35,972 nt of DNA from Mesostigma viride (GCA_009746045.1 RPFO01000303.1:1-35972), one strand, 5' to 3'. Shown: positions 8,583 through 18,396, counted from the stretch's first letter. Translations and numbers: made by a program. The notes: generated by a model not told the origin, from the letters alone.

Positions 8583-9191
8583 TCATGCCCACATGACATA
8601 CACGACAAACTGCTTCAGGCAGCTCCCCACGCACAAATTGGCCAGCTGGAAGCTGAGCCCGCCAAACTCCAGGAGGCCGGCGGCCACGTAGGCATCGCGG
8701 ATGCAGTGGAGAAGCTGCAAGGCGCGCGCTTCCGGCGTGAACTGGTTGTCGGGGGAGGGCAGGGAGGCAATGAAGTCGTCCTTGGCGGCCCTTGCGCCCT
8801 CACAGGGCTGCAAGTCCATGGACCGCAGGAGTTCCTCAACGAAATGTGTGTAGACCCACTCCATCTCGTGCTTCCTGGTGCACTCTCGCTCAAAGATGAG
8901 CGACTCGTTTAGTGGCAGCGTGGCCACGGAGAGCGACTTGATGATATCGTGCAACTCAGGGCCGTGGTGGTTCTCGAGGATGGGGTTCTGCCTAACCCCG
9001 TGATCGAGGCGTGCGACGCACTCATTCATCAGCATCTGCCTCAGATCATTCACAAGGTTCTCCTTTTCCCCTTTGACACCATCCCACACCTGCTGCATGG
9101 CCTTGTCGACACCACACCCATAGGGCCATGCCAAGCGCACGATATTGTGCGCAATTTCTGCTGGCAGGCTGTTGAAAGATGCAGCGGCCAT
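8583..9191 (-). CDS. F-box-like protein, paralogue 1
   Basis: 202 residues from the ATG at 9191. The N-terminus FNSLPAEIAHNIVRLAWP...GVDKAMQQVWDGV has the F-box layout (LPxEI, hydrophobic helices, W near residue 36) and is shared with the genes at 13,773, 17,059 and their arm copies. F-box proteins dock substrates onto SCF ubiquitin ligases through Skp1. A second shared segment occurs near residue 140 (FIASLPSPD), comparable to SIPQVD and SIPDVD in the paralogues. No recognisable substrate-binding repeats follow. The F-box call rests on pattern only; the paralogy is clear. Confidence 0.55.
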   Translation of the reverse strand: MAAASFNSLPAEIAHNIVRLAWPYGCGVDKAMQQVWDGVKGEKENLVNDLRQMLMNECVARLDHGVRQNPILENHHGPELHDIIKSLSVATLPLNESLIFERECTRKHEMEWVYTHFVEELLRSMDLQPCEGARAAKDDFIASLPSPDNQFTPEARALQLLHCIRDAYVAAGLLEFGGLSFQLANLCVGSCLKQFVVYVMWA

Positions 9192-9400
9192 GGATTCTTG
9201 CTTTGGTGCTAGGGGTTGTGTGGGAGCAGGCGAGAAGTGCCCACCTTGGCGAGGGGCCGGACCTTAGTACCCCACCCGACGGCATCTCCGTGGAATATTC
9301 CATCCGACGGCATATTCCTGGGAATATTCCGTGCGGTGCGACGCTCCCACGGGACTGGCGCGACGCCATGCCACGTGTCGACTGTCTGTAGGGTTTTGTA
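9192..9400 (-). promoter_or_regulatory. Promoter of F-box-like paralogue 1
   Basis: Reading leftward toward the gene: GGAATATTCC at 9321-9330 and 9292-9301, then the TATA-like GGGTACTAAGGTCCGG (about 9255-9272, about 79 bp from the ATG), then GTGGGCACTTCTCGCCTGCTCC (9223-9244). The last two blocks are also present before the F-box-like gene at 14,408 (14,449-14,498), so they look like a shared core promoter and initiator region. Confidence 0.6.
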
Positions 9401-9880
9401 GGGTCAGGTACCACGAAACTGCGTATTTTCCGTGCCAAACTGGTACGGCTGGGTGGGCCGTATAGTACAAACGACGCATCGTGCGTTCATATTTGTTCAT
9501 GGGATACGGACGTAGTTCAATTCAATGTCGTGCTACGGTCCGTATCCCGGCCTAGTACCTCTACGTGCCGGTGCAGCACCGGGCCTTGAGCGAAAAATGG
9601 CTTCGGGACTTAGCCATTTTCGCTGAATTCGGGCCCAATTTTGCCCTGAACGCATACGACCGTTACGAATATAGTTCCCGCACTTGGCGTGCGTCGAACG
9701 TACCCCGCGCGCGTCAGAGGACTTTGCCCCATGACCTGGCGTGTACCACGCGTGCGTGTAAAGACTATGTCCCAAGTTTTCTGTGGCTGTAGTGAAGGGT
9801 TGACCAAAGTATGCACGAGGACAGTGAAAAAAGTGCAAACATTTAACGGCTCGACAGATGGGGACCTGTCGACCCGCACA
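9401..9880. other. Gene-free region
   Basis: No credible coding frame. It contains TAGGGTTTTGTAGGGTCA at about 9389-9408, similar to the stem at 11,174, and a short inverted repeat GGGATACGGAC/GTCCGTATCCC at about 9500 and 9538. Confidence 0.4.
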
Positions 9881-10250
9881 GGCCCTGCATGGATAAAGGA
9901 ATTACGTGTTTCCATGGCGGCGAGAATGACGATAATATCCAAAAAGTAATTGTCACGTGCAAATTCGCATAATTATCTACGAGATATGCTGATCATAACG
10001 CAATTGCTGGGTCGAAAAACGATGCAGGAATGAGCACATACGACCTTACTATCGCAGCACCTGCGCAGGGCCTGCACGGATAACGAATTACGTGTTTCCA
10101 CGACGACACCCATGTCGACGAAATCGAAGAAGGTAATGCCACGTCCAATAATGCATTATTCTCTATGAGATATGCCAACCGTAACGCAATTTCAGGGTCG
10201 AAAAACAATGCATAAACACGCATACACGGCTTGCCGAACGCAGCACCCAT
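9881..10250 (+). repeat. Two diverged direct repeats of ~188 bp
   Basis: The unit starts GGCCTGCA(T/C)GGATAA..GAATTACGTGTTTCCA and ends near AACGCAATT..GGGTCGAAAAACAATGCA. Copy 1 is about 9881-10,068 and copy 2 about 10,069-10,250. They lie directly upstream of the gene at 10,278 and may be regulatory. Confidence 0.65.
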
Positions 10251-10277
10251 CCACTGTTCGCAATCGATACGACGACA

Positions 10278-10988
10278 ATGGCTGCTTGCCGCTCAGGTTG
10301 CCGCTCAGGCAGGGCGAACCCTCCCGCCCCTATTCCCCCTAATGTGCCGGTAATCCGCACGGTCGCGGCGGCACTGCGCCACATCGACAAGGCCAAAGAG
10401 AAACTCGAGCGCGTCATGTTCGGCATCGATGAGGAGGTCCGCCCTCACGGACCCATCACGCCGAACGAGATTAACCGCATCACCGACGCTCGTCGCATGA
10501 TGCTGGGCGATCAGCCCGGCCCTGTCTACATGCAGGTTGCATGGAGGAGGGGGGGCGTGACATGGGAACCCATGTCGCGTTTCACCGCGGAGTGCAACGC
10601 GCCCATAATGCGCCTTTTGAACAACCGCGCGTGGCGCGGCACGCAACAGATGGCGAACGGCTGGGCGCCAGTCGACAGGGCGTTCCTGGACGACCAATGG
10701 CGATTTGAAATCGCACGCCAGATGCGGCGACGTGACCCCCCCCAGCCCCAGCCACAGCCTGCCGGCATCAACGAACATGGTCGCCGGCCCCGCGATCCGG
10801 CTAACGCCGGCGACGAGGACAATGCGAGGGGACCTCGTCCTCGCCCCCCCGTGGAGCCAGCCGTGGAGCCACACGCTGCTGACGGTGACTCTGACTCCGA
10901 GGAGGAGGAGGAGGAGGAGGATGTGGACACAGAGAGTGAGGAGGAGGAGGAGTCCTCCGAGGAGGAGGAGGGAGAGGTCATGCCATAG
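10278..10988 (+). CDS. Unknown protein with long acidic C-terminal tail
   Basis: 236 residues from an ATG 28 bp after the direct repeats. Residues 1-30 are Pro/Arg-rich, about 25-160 look globular (an amphipathic helix near 34-50, several conserved-looking Trp), and 160-185 is Pro-rich. The last ~35 residues are almost entirely Glu/Asp/Ser, encoded by a (GAG)n-type tract, as in histone- or nucleic-acid-mimic tails and chaperone-like acidic tails. I recognise no family. Protein composition and the clean start support a real gene. A consensus-like AT-rich 3' region (ATTAAATATTTTAATGAAAT) follows. Confidence 0.6.
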   Translation: MAACRSGCRSGRANPPAPIPPNVPVIRTVAAALRHIDKAKEKLERVMFGIDEEVRPHGPITPNEINRITDARRMMLGDQPGPVYMQVAWRRGGVTWEPMSRFTAECNAPIMRLLNNRAWRGTQQMANGWAPVDRAFLDDQWRFEIARQMRRRDPPQPQPQPAGINEHGRRPRDPANAGDEDNARGPRPRPPVEPAVEPHAADGDSDSEEEEEEEDVDTESEEEEESSEEEEGEVMP

Positions 10989-11237
10989 AGCAACCTCTAG
11001 CCCTGAATGGAATGGAATGTAATAATCTGTAATTAAATATTTTAATGAAATCTTATTTTCATTATGACAATGTGTCTCTGCATGGTAATTTAATTATCCA
11101 TGATACAATGAGTTTCCACGTGGCAGATTGACATGGCATGGCAAGTAGGTCCGTACGGCAAATGGGGTCACCTTAGGGTTTTGTAGTATGGGGTCACCCA
11201 CCCTGCTCCCACGACACAACCCATGCGCGACCCCATA
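10989..11237. other. Gene-free region between acidic protein gene and palindrome
   Basis: AT-rich 3' flank of the acidic-protein gene, then sequence leading into the hairpin at 11,164-11,260. Nothing else is supported. Confidence 0.5.
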
Positions 11238-11260
11238 CTACTAAACCCTAGGGCGACCCC
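11164..11260. repeat. Imperfect hairpin with CCTAGGGTTT-type stem at outer edge of left arm
   Basis: Left stem 11,164-11,195 (GGGGTCACCTTAGGGTTTTG...) pairs with 11,229-11,260, whose complement reads GGGGTCGCCCTAGGGTTTAG.... The stems are about 32 bp and the loop 33 nt. Only the right half of this hairpin recurs at the outer edge of the other arm (25,709-25,731), where the homology ends. Confidence 0.7.
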
Positions 11261-11389
11261 ACCGTCCATCCGGCCGTCCACCTGGCCGTACCGTGACAGG
11301 CGCCAGTATCGTGGGAACCTCTAGTATCATGGGATATCCGTTCAAGTCCTATTCGCGGGCCGCGGGTTCCTATCTAATGATGCATTGGT

Positions 11390-11424
11390 GTTGGATTTGC
11401 ATGCAATGAGTCTTATTTATTACA
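11390..11424 (-). terminator. Shared 3'-end element (RING/TRAF gene, left arm)
   Basis: On the minus strand it reads AATAAGACTCATTGCATGCAAATCCAACAC. The same motif follows the unrelated CxxC-rich gene (16,136) and both copies in the other arm. It includes an AATAAA-like start and the palindrome TTTGCATGCAAA; probably a polyadenylation or transcript-end signal. Confidence 0.5.
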
Positions 11425-11526
11425 ATGTACAATAGGCAAAGTCCTAATCAACCATGTCCTCAACGAGGTGCCTCCAAGGGCACACTCACTACAGGGAGGA
11501 ATAGCCCCTTCCCCTTTCTAGACCCC

Positions 11527-13066
11527 CTACTCATCCTCAACCACAATCACCTCCCGGTGCTGAACATCAGCAACCAAGTGTGCGTCCCTCTCAACAATGC
11601 GCCTCGCCCCGTCGCGGAAGCGATCCACCAACCGCCTCATGGCCAGCGCGTCCCACCCGACGCCACCGCCGAGTGCCTCAAAGAAGGCCACAGCCAGTGC
11701 ATTGCCCGCAGACCCGGAGCACTCCAACTGGGGGTGATCCCTGATGTACTGCAGGGCGGACAGGAAACCGTTGACTCCCGCGGGGTAATTCTCATTCCCC
11801 CCCACAGCGCGAACAGCGAAAGAAGCGCGAGCAGCAGGAGCAGCAGCAGGAGCAGCAGCGAGCAGCAGGAGGAGCAGCAGCGGCGGCGGCGGCGGCGATG
11901 GCGGCCGGCAGACCACGGAAACCACACTCTGACACGTTGTCCACCACGCGCAGGTGGCGATCCAAGTCCTCGCGGCTGGTGGCCTGGTAGGTGCAGCCCA
12001 GGATGGTCACGGTGCCGTTATCACCAGGGAGAGAAAGCTTGTTGGGGCAGGGCCTGACAAGCTTAGCGCAGGTGTTGTCGTGAATCGCCTCCTCGCCGAG
12101 CACGACCTCGCCGCCGCACCCGCGAGCGCACAGACGCACATTCACAAGGGTGAATGTGAGTCTGTCGACACCCACATTGCGCTTGTACTGGCTGCCAGTG
12201 CGCATCAGGAGCTCCTTGCATTCTGGGCAGCGCTTGCCAATCACACGGGCGTTGGGCCTGGTAGAATTATACTCCAGAGCGTGGGCCTCGAGCATATCAG
12301 CGCACTTGTTGCAGTGCTGAGGGACGCAGGTGTGGACGCCCTCCACGAGGTAGATGATGGGGTACTTCCCCTCCGTGCCGAAGGGCTCGGTGCAGATGTC
12401 GCAGCACGCCAGCCTCTTCTCGAACCACGTGATCTTGTGGTTCGCCTCCTCGAGAGCCAAGCGCATCTTCTTGAGCTCTTCGCGAGTGGGATCAGGGGAG
12501 AAAGAACGACGCCTGCTGCGGTTCCTCTCGCGCTCCAACTCCTCCTGCGTCTCCCTCAGCTGGCGCTGCAATGCGGCTAAGTCCCCACCGCTGGGCCCAG
12601 CGCCTCCAGAACGAGAACGGGAGCTGGGACCACCACGCAGCAGGCCTGCATGCAAAGGAAAACACACAGACAACTGCAAAATGTATCAGATAGTGGCCAT
12701 CACCTGCAACATCCAACAGATAGTGGCCATCACCTGCAAAATCCAGCAGGCAATCGAAAAGGGATGCATAAAACAGCAGACCACGTACTGGGAGCAGCCG
12801 CAGGGCGAGACTGAGCCACCAGGTCGTCGATCGCAGCGTGCGAATTGACTTCCGTGCCTGCGTCGTCCAGGTGGTCGTAGTCGTTGTGGTCAAAAAGGTC
12901 GTCAGAGGGGTTCCAGCCTGCAAAGAATGAATAGAAAATGACCATGGCGTTCCTGTCAGCTGCTGAAAATGCCCAAAAAACAAACCAAGGAAACACAAAA
13001 ACAGACATGCATGGGAAAATACGTACGCTCAGGTTCCTGGGCCTCATGTTCTTGGGTCGTCGCCAT
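11527..13066 (-). CDS. RING/TRAF-type zinc finger protein, two introns, left-arm copy (frame disturbed)
   Basis: Exons 13,066-13,027, 12,917-12,789 and 12,645 downward. The introns 12,918-13,026 and 12,646-12,788 start GTACGT and end GCAG, and the splice phases fit. Exon 3 encodes a coiled coil (about 78-135), a RING finger (Cys138, Cys141, Cys163, His167, Cys168, Cys171, Cys196, Cys199) and a TRAF-type Cys/His region (about 229-297), followed by an Ala-rich stretch and a C-terminal domain ending VEDE at 11,527. In this arm the Ala-tract carries an indel, so the exon 3 frame stops at 11,792, while the Ala and C-terminal parts lie in another frame. Likely a ubiquitin E3 ligase. Confidence 0.7.
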
Positions 13067-13772
13067 AGCTGGCTAGCTGCTGATAGTGGTATCCTGCTGC
13101 TGTTCTGAGTGGTTCGTGAGGGTTTGGCTGCATTTTTGGTCGTGTTTGGGCATTTGGCCTCGTGGGGAGGAGGGCGAACGGCATATTCCCGGCATATTCC
13201 GGGAATATTCCCACGAATATGCCGTGGGACGGTCGCTAGAAGGAAACGGTCGCGCCGCGTCGGCAGTTACGCGACAGGGATACGGACTGTCATGGCAGAC
13301 TGACGGTTCTGACAGGTGTCAGACGGGACAGTGTGCCGACTGTCGTGGCAGATCTTCGTAACCGACGCGCGGCGGAACCGGCGCGGCGCGGACTGACGTG
13401 GCACGCTGTCAGATCTGACGTGGCACGGTACTGACATGGCAGGCCGTCCGAACCGGCAGCTGACGGATACAGTCTTGTACGGACTGTCATGTCAGACCGT
13501 CCAGGTTGCCACGTGGCAGTATGGCACGACACTTGGACGGATTCTAGTGGGAAATCCTACAATATACAAGCAGTTGCGTATTTGTAGTAATCTGTACTAC
13601 TGTAGTATCACCTGATGCATTTCTACTTCTATTATACTGTCTGTACTACGATTCCTAGTGCAATTGTACTATGAGACGCCATGAGATAGAGACAAAGTCA
13701 TGGATTTCCATTAGAATCATAATAAGGCTTAATGCCCATAGGGGACTTTGTCTATTCCAAAGGGGCACTTAG
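13067..13772. promoter_or_regulatory. Promoter of RING/TRAF gene and 3' flank of F-box-like 2, left arm
   Basis: GGAATATTCC at 13,202-13,211 with neighbouring CATATTCC and GAATATG forms (13,182-13,222). From 13,260 to 13,560 there is a cluster of short repeats such as CTGACGTGGCA, GACTGTCATGGCAG and GTCAGAC, in both orientations. This stretch is the most diverged part between the arms. No coding frame is supported. Confidence 0.5.
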
Positions 13773-14408
13773 TTAGTGAACCCCCTCCAGGGCCAGGCGG
13801 CGACAGAACTTGTCGTACATCTTGTCGCAGGTGGCATTCATGACCCTCAGTTCCCTCTCGCAGGCAGCGGGGGAAAAGTTGACAGGCAGATAGGCGTGGT
13901 ACTCGGCCTTCACGAGGTCCACGAGCACACGGCAATGCTCCTCTGCGGTCTTATCCTTATCCACCTGAGGAATGGATTCAACATACTCCTTCATCACATC
14001 CCACAGGCGGGGAATCGCGCAAACGCGGTCAGACAGCTTAACCTCTAGGTCGATGGCCAGAGTTGCCACCTCCATACGCCTATCGCCATACTTGCAGGCG
14101 TCCATCCTCTTCTCAAAAGTGGAAAGGGACTGCACACCGCCTTGAGCGATGGCGATGGCAAAGTTGCGCAGGGCCCATCCTGTATAGTGGCAAAACGGCC
14201 CTGGCTGCCTGCGCTTAGAGAGGAAGCGCCCCTCAAGCTCAGTGGCAATAGCATCCAACAGCTGCATCCTTCGCTGCTCTGTCTTAGCTTTGACAGCGTC
14301 CCACGGCACTTGCAGCTCCTTGCTGACACCACACCCGTGGGGCCATGCCAACTCCACGATTTCGTGCACAATCTCAGCTGGCAGGCTGTTAAAAGTGGCA
14401 GCGGCCAT
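13773..14408 (-). CDS. F-box-like protein, paralogue 2, left arm
   Basis: 211 residues from the ATG at 14,408. The N-terminus FNSLPAEIVHEIVELAWPHGCGVSK...VPWDAV matches paralogue 1 almost residue for residue, then the proteins diverge, with a shared SIPQVDKDK segment near 155. Predicted all-helical. Likely an SCF-type adaptor if the F-box reading is right. The mirror copy at 22,560 differs by about half a dozen residues (for example Glu/Gln after SK, His/Asp in EYxAY, Ala/Val in SPAxCER). Confidence 0.6.
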   Translation of the reverse strand: MAAATFNSLPAEIVHEIVELAWPHGCGVSKELQVPWDAVKAKTEQRRMQLLDAIATELEGRFLSKRRQPGPFCHYTGWALRNFAIAIAQGGVQSLSTFEKRMDACKYGDRRMEVATLAIDLEVKLSDRVCAIPRLWDVMKEYVESIPQVDKDKTAEEHCRVLVDLVKAEYHAYLPVNFSPAACERELRVMNATCDKMYDKFCRRLALEGVH

Positions 14409-14877
14409 GTCTTCTTTGTGGTAGTGGTGCTAGTGCTGTTGGGATGCTGGAGCAGGCGAGAAGTGCCCACTTTGACGTGGTGTCGGACCTTTGTACCCGC
14501 CCCACGGCATCTTCGCGGAATATTCCGTGGACGACGATCTCCCACGGGACGCCGCCACGTGGCAGAGATCGGACGGTCCACGGCAATTCAGATCTCCCAT
14601 GATAGTACGGCGTATCTCGGATACGGCGCGGCGCCGGTACGGCCGGACCAGTATCATGGATACTGGTCCGAGTACCGTGGCACGGCATTCCGCCACGTCA
14701 CTACCGCGCCGCGCCGCGCCGCGCCATGGAACCTTCTAGAGGATCGATCCCAGCCGTCCGATGAAGATCTCGTGGGAGGGCCAGTTTCCACAGGTACAAA
14801 GGTCGTGCAGGCCTACCAAATGCACCATCACACCACAGAACAGCCATAGCCAGCGCAGAAAACAACAGCAGACCGCC
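14409..14877. promoter_or_regulatory. Bidirectional promoter, F-box-like 2 / CxxC-rich gene, left arm
   Basis: Toward the F-box-like gene: GTGGGCACTTCTCGCCTGCTCC (14,449-14,470) and TATA-like GTACAAAGGTCCG (about 14,485-14,497). Toward the right: GGTACAAAGGTC at 14,793-14,804, about 84 bp before an ATG at 14,878. Between them are GGAATATTCC (14,517-14,526), CCACGTGGC (about 14,554) and a dyad ACCAGTATC/GATACTGGT at about 14,649-14,669. Confidence 0.6.
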
Positions 14878-16053
14878 ATGTCTCAGCTTGATGCAGCAGC
14901 TGGGCCATTGTTCAGGCGTCAGACTAGGGCACAGACTAGGGCCTTGCATGGGCTTGGTTCTCCCAGATGCTATGGATTGCCATATCCTCGCTGCACAAAA
15001 CTAGGACTGGTTGTTCCGCCATAGCTCCTGCGCTTGTGCCAGTGCCTGCGCCTGTGCCAGCGCCAGTGCCTGTGATTGTGCCAGTGCCAGTGCCTGCTGC
15101 GCCAGTGCCTGAGCCTGTGTACGTGCCTGCCTGGGCTATTCGCCCCTCGGTTTAAGGACTCTGACATTTGGCCTCAGCAGGCCATGTGTGGCCAAATGGT
15201 AGTGGCGATTCCAAGTTTCCTCTGGTGCATTGCGTCACCTGCAAAAAGGTGCCGGAGAGGGCAGTGTGCAAGAAGGAGAACGGGGAGATGCAGTGCCGGG
15301 GGTGCGCTCTGGATGAACTGAGCGACAAGGTGGATGCACTAGGTCCCTCTCCTCCCACGGAGCAGGTGCAGGAGACTGTCAAGAATTTTGACACGGGCTT
15401 GCAGATTTACAAGTACGAATATGAGCCCAAGCGTCTCCCGCCTCCTCCCACCGGCTACCCTCTGTCCAAGTGCATGTGCGCTGTGTGCAAGAAGCCTGCT
15501 CTCCACGCGCACGAAGTGGTGAAGGAGGTCACCCCTCAGATGCTGGAGACCACTTCCCATTTCCGTGTTGCCAAGCTCGTGGTTGGCGACGTCGTTTGTG
15601 GGATCTGCCGCAACGAGTTCCTGGCCCAGTATGTCGACAACAACGTGGTCATCAGCAAGGCCATGTCTCGCGGCATGCAGTATTGGGAGTACAAGGGCCA
15701 TATCGATGAGGTGTTCCAGTACAACGAGGAACTCCACAAGATGGCAGAGCGCGCCCAGGACAACACGCACAACGGCCCCTCCAGTGACAAGTTTTACTGG
15801 CCTCGCAGGCAGTGCCAGAAGTGCATGAAGCGCATCGACATCAACGTGCAGAACCTGTATGTGGCTCCAAGGCCTCGTTCTTTGACGTTGACTTGGTCTG
15901 CTACGAGTGCGCCAAGTTCTGCAGCCTCGTTTCTGAGGCTGTCGCTTTCCCGGGCTTTAGCCGCCCCAACAACCGTCTCAAGCGTAATGCAGAGGCCGGG
16001 GCTTCCTTCTGTACGATGTTGTGGGGTCCAACAAGCCCTATTTCTTCGCGTAG
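14878..16053 (+). CDS. CxxC-rich zinc-binding protein, left arm; 5' structure and frame unresolved
   Basis: The start at 14,878 is inferred from the TATA-like box 84 bp upstream. The first part is short and frame-disturbed and leads into a Pro/Val/Ala-rich repeat (15,020-15,118). A GTACGT donor at 15,119 and an AG at 15,180 fit an intron of about 62 nt. The main frame (to about 15,870) has CVTC...CRGC, CAVC with HAH, CGIC and CQKC pairs; CYEC-AKFC continues in a second frame, and a plausible end (GSNKPYFFA, stop 16,051-16,053) in a third. The CxxC pairs suggest several zinc ribbons or treble-clef fingers. Both arms carry the same breaks near 15,870 and 15,995. Function unknown. Confidence 0.5.
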
Positions 16054-16135
16054 GGTGTCATCTGGGCACTTCATTGGCCCATGCAAGCCTATGGAGGCTA
16101 CTGTTGATAGGGACTTGTGGTATTCTATTTTGTAA

Positions 16136-16170
16136 TGAATAAGACTCTTTGCATGCAAATCCAACACTCA
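16136..16170 (+). terminator. Shared 3'-end element (CxxC-rich gene, left arm)
   Basis: AATAAGACTCTTTGCATGCA followed by AATCCAACAC; same motif as at 11,390-11,424 after the RING/TRAF gene. Confidence 0.5.
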
Positions 16171-16198
16171 TGCACTAGGCGTAGGACTTGACTTGTTT

Positions 16199-16804
16199 GC
16201 GAAAAGTTCGGGCTATGCGGATAGCCCGAACTTTTGGGGATAGCCCGAACTTTTGGAAACCTTGCTAGGGAAAAGTAAAAGTTTCCAGTGGGATCCCAGC
16301 CATTTGAAAAGTTCGGGCTATGGTTCGGGCTATCAGTTTATAGCCCGAACCGGACCCTTTTTCCCCTTGGGCGGTGGTGTCATGCATTGTACATGGGGTA
16401 GGGACTTGGTTATTTGGACAGTGTGCAGTGTATGTGTGTGTTTCTTCCTTAGATTGCTAACACATAAAATATAGGGGTATTTCCTGTATATACAGATAGG
16501 ATTGCTAACACATAAAATATAGGGATATTAGCTATGAGTATATATAGATGGCAATTGCTAACACATAAAATTTTATGTGTTGGGAAACAGAGTAAAAGAA
16601 AGAGTAGCATTCACCCATAGCAACACACCGTCCAGAGGGGAAAAAGGGGAGGTTCGGGCTATAAATCGATAGCCCGAACCATAGCCCGAACTTTTCAAAA
16701 TGGCTGGGATCCCCACTGGAAACTTTTACTTTTCCCTAGCAAGGTTTCGAAAAGTTCGGGCTATCCCCAAAAGTTCGGGCTATCCACATAGCACGAACTT
16801 TTCG
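16199..16804. mobile_element. MITE-like TTCGGGCTAT element, left arm
   Basis: About 605 bp. Terminal inverted repeats of about 165-175 bp contain GAAAAGTTCGGGCTAT, CCTTGCTAGGGAAAAGTAAA, GGGATCCCAGCCATTTT and GGTTCGGGCTAT..ATAGCCCGAACC. The core has repeated TTGCTAACACATAAAATATAGGG and one ACACATAAAATTTTATGTGT palindrome. No open frame. It sits in the upstream region of F-box-like 3 and could influence its transcription. Same family as 4594-5313. Confidence 0.6.
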
Positions 16805-17058
16805 TGGGAGCCTATGGATGGGCGCCACGTGGCACGGTATCCCACGATAGTTGCCGGCGCCGCGCCGGCGCGGCGCTCCACGGAATATCGTGGGAATATT
16901 CCCGGCGCGACGCTTGCACGGCACTATCGTGGGACGCCGTGGCCGAGAGGGTATAAAAGCGGAGTCACGGGCGTTTGGGGGTAGGTCTCGCCTCCGACAC
17001 TGCCAGGCACACAGTCATCCACACGCAGACAGCCATCCTTACAGCTGTAAAATACACA
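16805..17058 (+). promoter_or_regulatory. Promoter of F-box-like 3, left arm
   Basis: CCACGTGGC (about 16,825), GGAATATTCC (16,893-16,902), a TATA box TATAAAA (16,952-16,958) and GGGCGTTTGGGGGT (16,970-16,983). The spacing from TATA to GTTTGGGGG, about 20 bp, equals that before the RING-like gene at 6,958. Confidence 0.7.
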
Positions 17059-17730
17059 ATGGCCCATGCTGGTGCTACTTTCGAGGATCTGCCAAGCGAA
17101 ATTTTGTTTGTTTTGGCAGAGCTCAGCTGGCCCTACTTGCGTGGTGTGAACAAGGCCTCTCACAAGGAATGGGAGGCCGTGCTGGCGATAATGGAGGCAA
17201 AGGTTCGCGCTGTGCGCAATTTGATTGACGAGGAACTGGAGTTCCGCGATGCCAACCCCTATTGGTGGTTCGTCGATATAAAGAAGGTGACACCCCGCCG
17301 CCTGTATGAGATGACGCCTGATCAGCTGAGGGCCATTTATGACAAGGTGTCTGTGCCCCGCTTGCGTGAGGCGGAGGGGTACTTGTACACTACCCGCGCT
17401 GATCGTTTGGAGCAGATGGATCACGCGTACACTGATTTTGTGGAGGTGCTCAACCGAACTGTCAAGGTCCCCGTTGGCCCCCACACTAAGGCGGCGAGGG
17501 ACGCCTATTTTGCGTCCATTCCTGATGTGGATCGCGAGAATGTGATGGAGCGTCGCGTTGATGAGTTGGTCACTGTTCTGTGCGCGGGATTGGTGGCTGA
17601 CGACACGGAGGCCAACGGGGGCGTGCCAACGGGTTTGGCCGACCTTCTCAGCGACATTTTCGATGAGTACAAGCACCGGATGATCGGTCGTATCTTCACC
17701 CATCCATCGTATAACCGGGTGATGCCTTAA
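17059..17730 (+). CDS. F-box-like protein, paralogue 3, left arm
   Basis: 223 residues from the ATG about 107 bp downstream of a TATA box (an upstream TTG-started extension overlaps the promoter and is rejected). The N-terminus FEDLPSEILFVLAELSWPYLRGVNKASHKEWEAV is shared with paralogues 1 and 2; a second shared block, FASIPDVDRENVMERRVDEL, lies near 150. The remainder is helical. The mirror copy encodes an identical protein. It is transcribed toward the palindrome centre. Probable SCF-type substrate adaptor. Confidence 0.65.
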   Translation: MAHAGATFEDLPSEILFVLAELSWPYLRGVNKASHKEWEAVLAIMEAKVRAVRNLIDEELEFRDANPYWWFVDIKKVTPRRLYEMTPDQLRAIYDKVSVPRLREAEGYLYTTRADRLEQMDHAYTDFVEVLNRTVKVPVGPHTKAARDAYFASIPDVDRENVMERRVDELVTVLCAGLVADDTEANGGVPTGLADLLSDIFDEYKHRMIGRIFTHPSYNRVMP

Positions 17731-17975
17731 ACAGGCAAATAGGGATCAACTGATATAGCCTATTGGAAAAGGCTATATCCCATGGACTGTCTTATATAAC
17801 TTTTAATAAGACCGATTCCTATTGAAATTTGTCTCACAATGAGTCCCACAATGAGCCCCACTTAAAAAAAAATCTAAACCGCATACTATAAATAGCTAAT
17901 GGAGCTATAGGGGTACCAGATTCCCACGAACAATAGGGATTTCCCGCCACCCGCGCCTGTCACGTGATTTGTCTG
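17731..17975. other. 3' flank of F-box-like 3, left arm
   Basis: AT-rich, with an AATAAGACC motif (about 17,805) and a run of A at 17,864-17,873. It has a small dyad GCCTATTGGAAAAGGCTATA. No gene. Confidence 0.5.
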
Positions 17976-18396
17976 CCACGTGGCATGACCCGATTGGTCA
18001 GCCCAGTCTCGTGGGATTCCAGATTCACATGGTGCCACGTGGCAGCCACCCACTCGACAGGGTGTCCCATGGGACTCCAGGGACCCCCATGGGTGCCACG
18101 TGGCAGGATCCCATTGGACAGGGTGTATCATGGGACGCCAGGGTCCCGTGGGTGCCACGTGGCGGGTTCCGATTGGACAGGGAGTACCATGGGAGTACAG
18201 GGTCCCACGGAGATTCGGGGTCCCCGGTGCCACGTGGCGGTTACTGATTGGACAGGGAGTCCCATGGGTGCCACGTGGCAGCGTCCCATTGGACAGGGAG
18301 GTCCCATGGGTGGCCAGGGTCCCAGGGGTCCCGGTGCCACGTGGCAGTCGCTGATTGGCCAGATAGTCCCATGGGAATCTCAGGGTGCCACGTGGC
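17976..18396 (+). repeat. Array of eight CCACGTGGC boxes, left arm
   Basis: CCACGTGGC starts at 17,976, 18,035, 18,096, 18,155, 18,230, 18,271, 18,337 and 18,388 (spacings 59, 61, 59, 75, 41, 66, 51). Most are followed within about 15 bp by ATTGG (inverted CCAAT), then CAGGG and CCATGGG. CACGTG is a bHLH/bZIP-type site and is also found singly in the promoters of this window. The array lies between convergent genes, so it is not an ordinary gene promoter. Confidence 0.8.
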
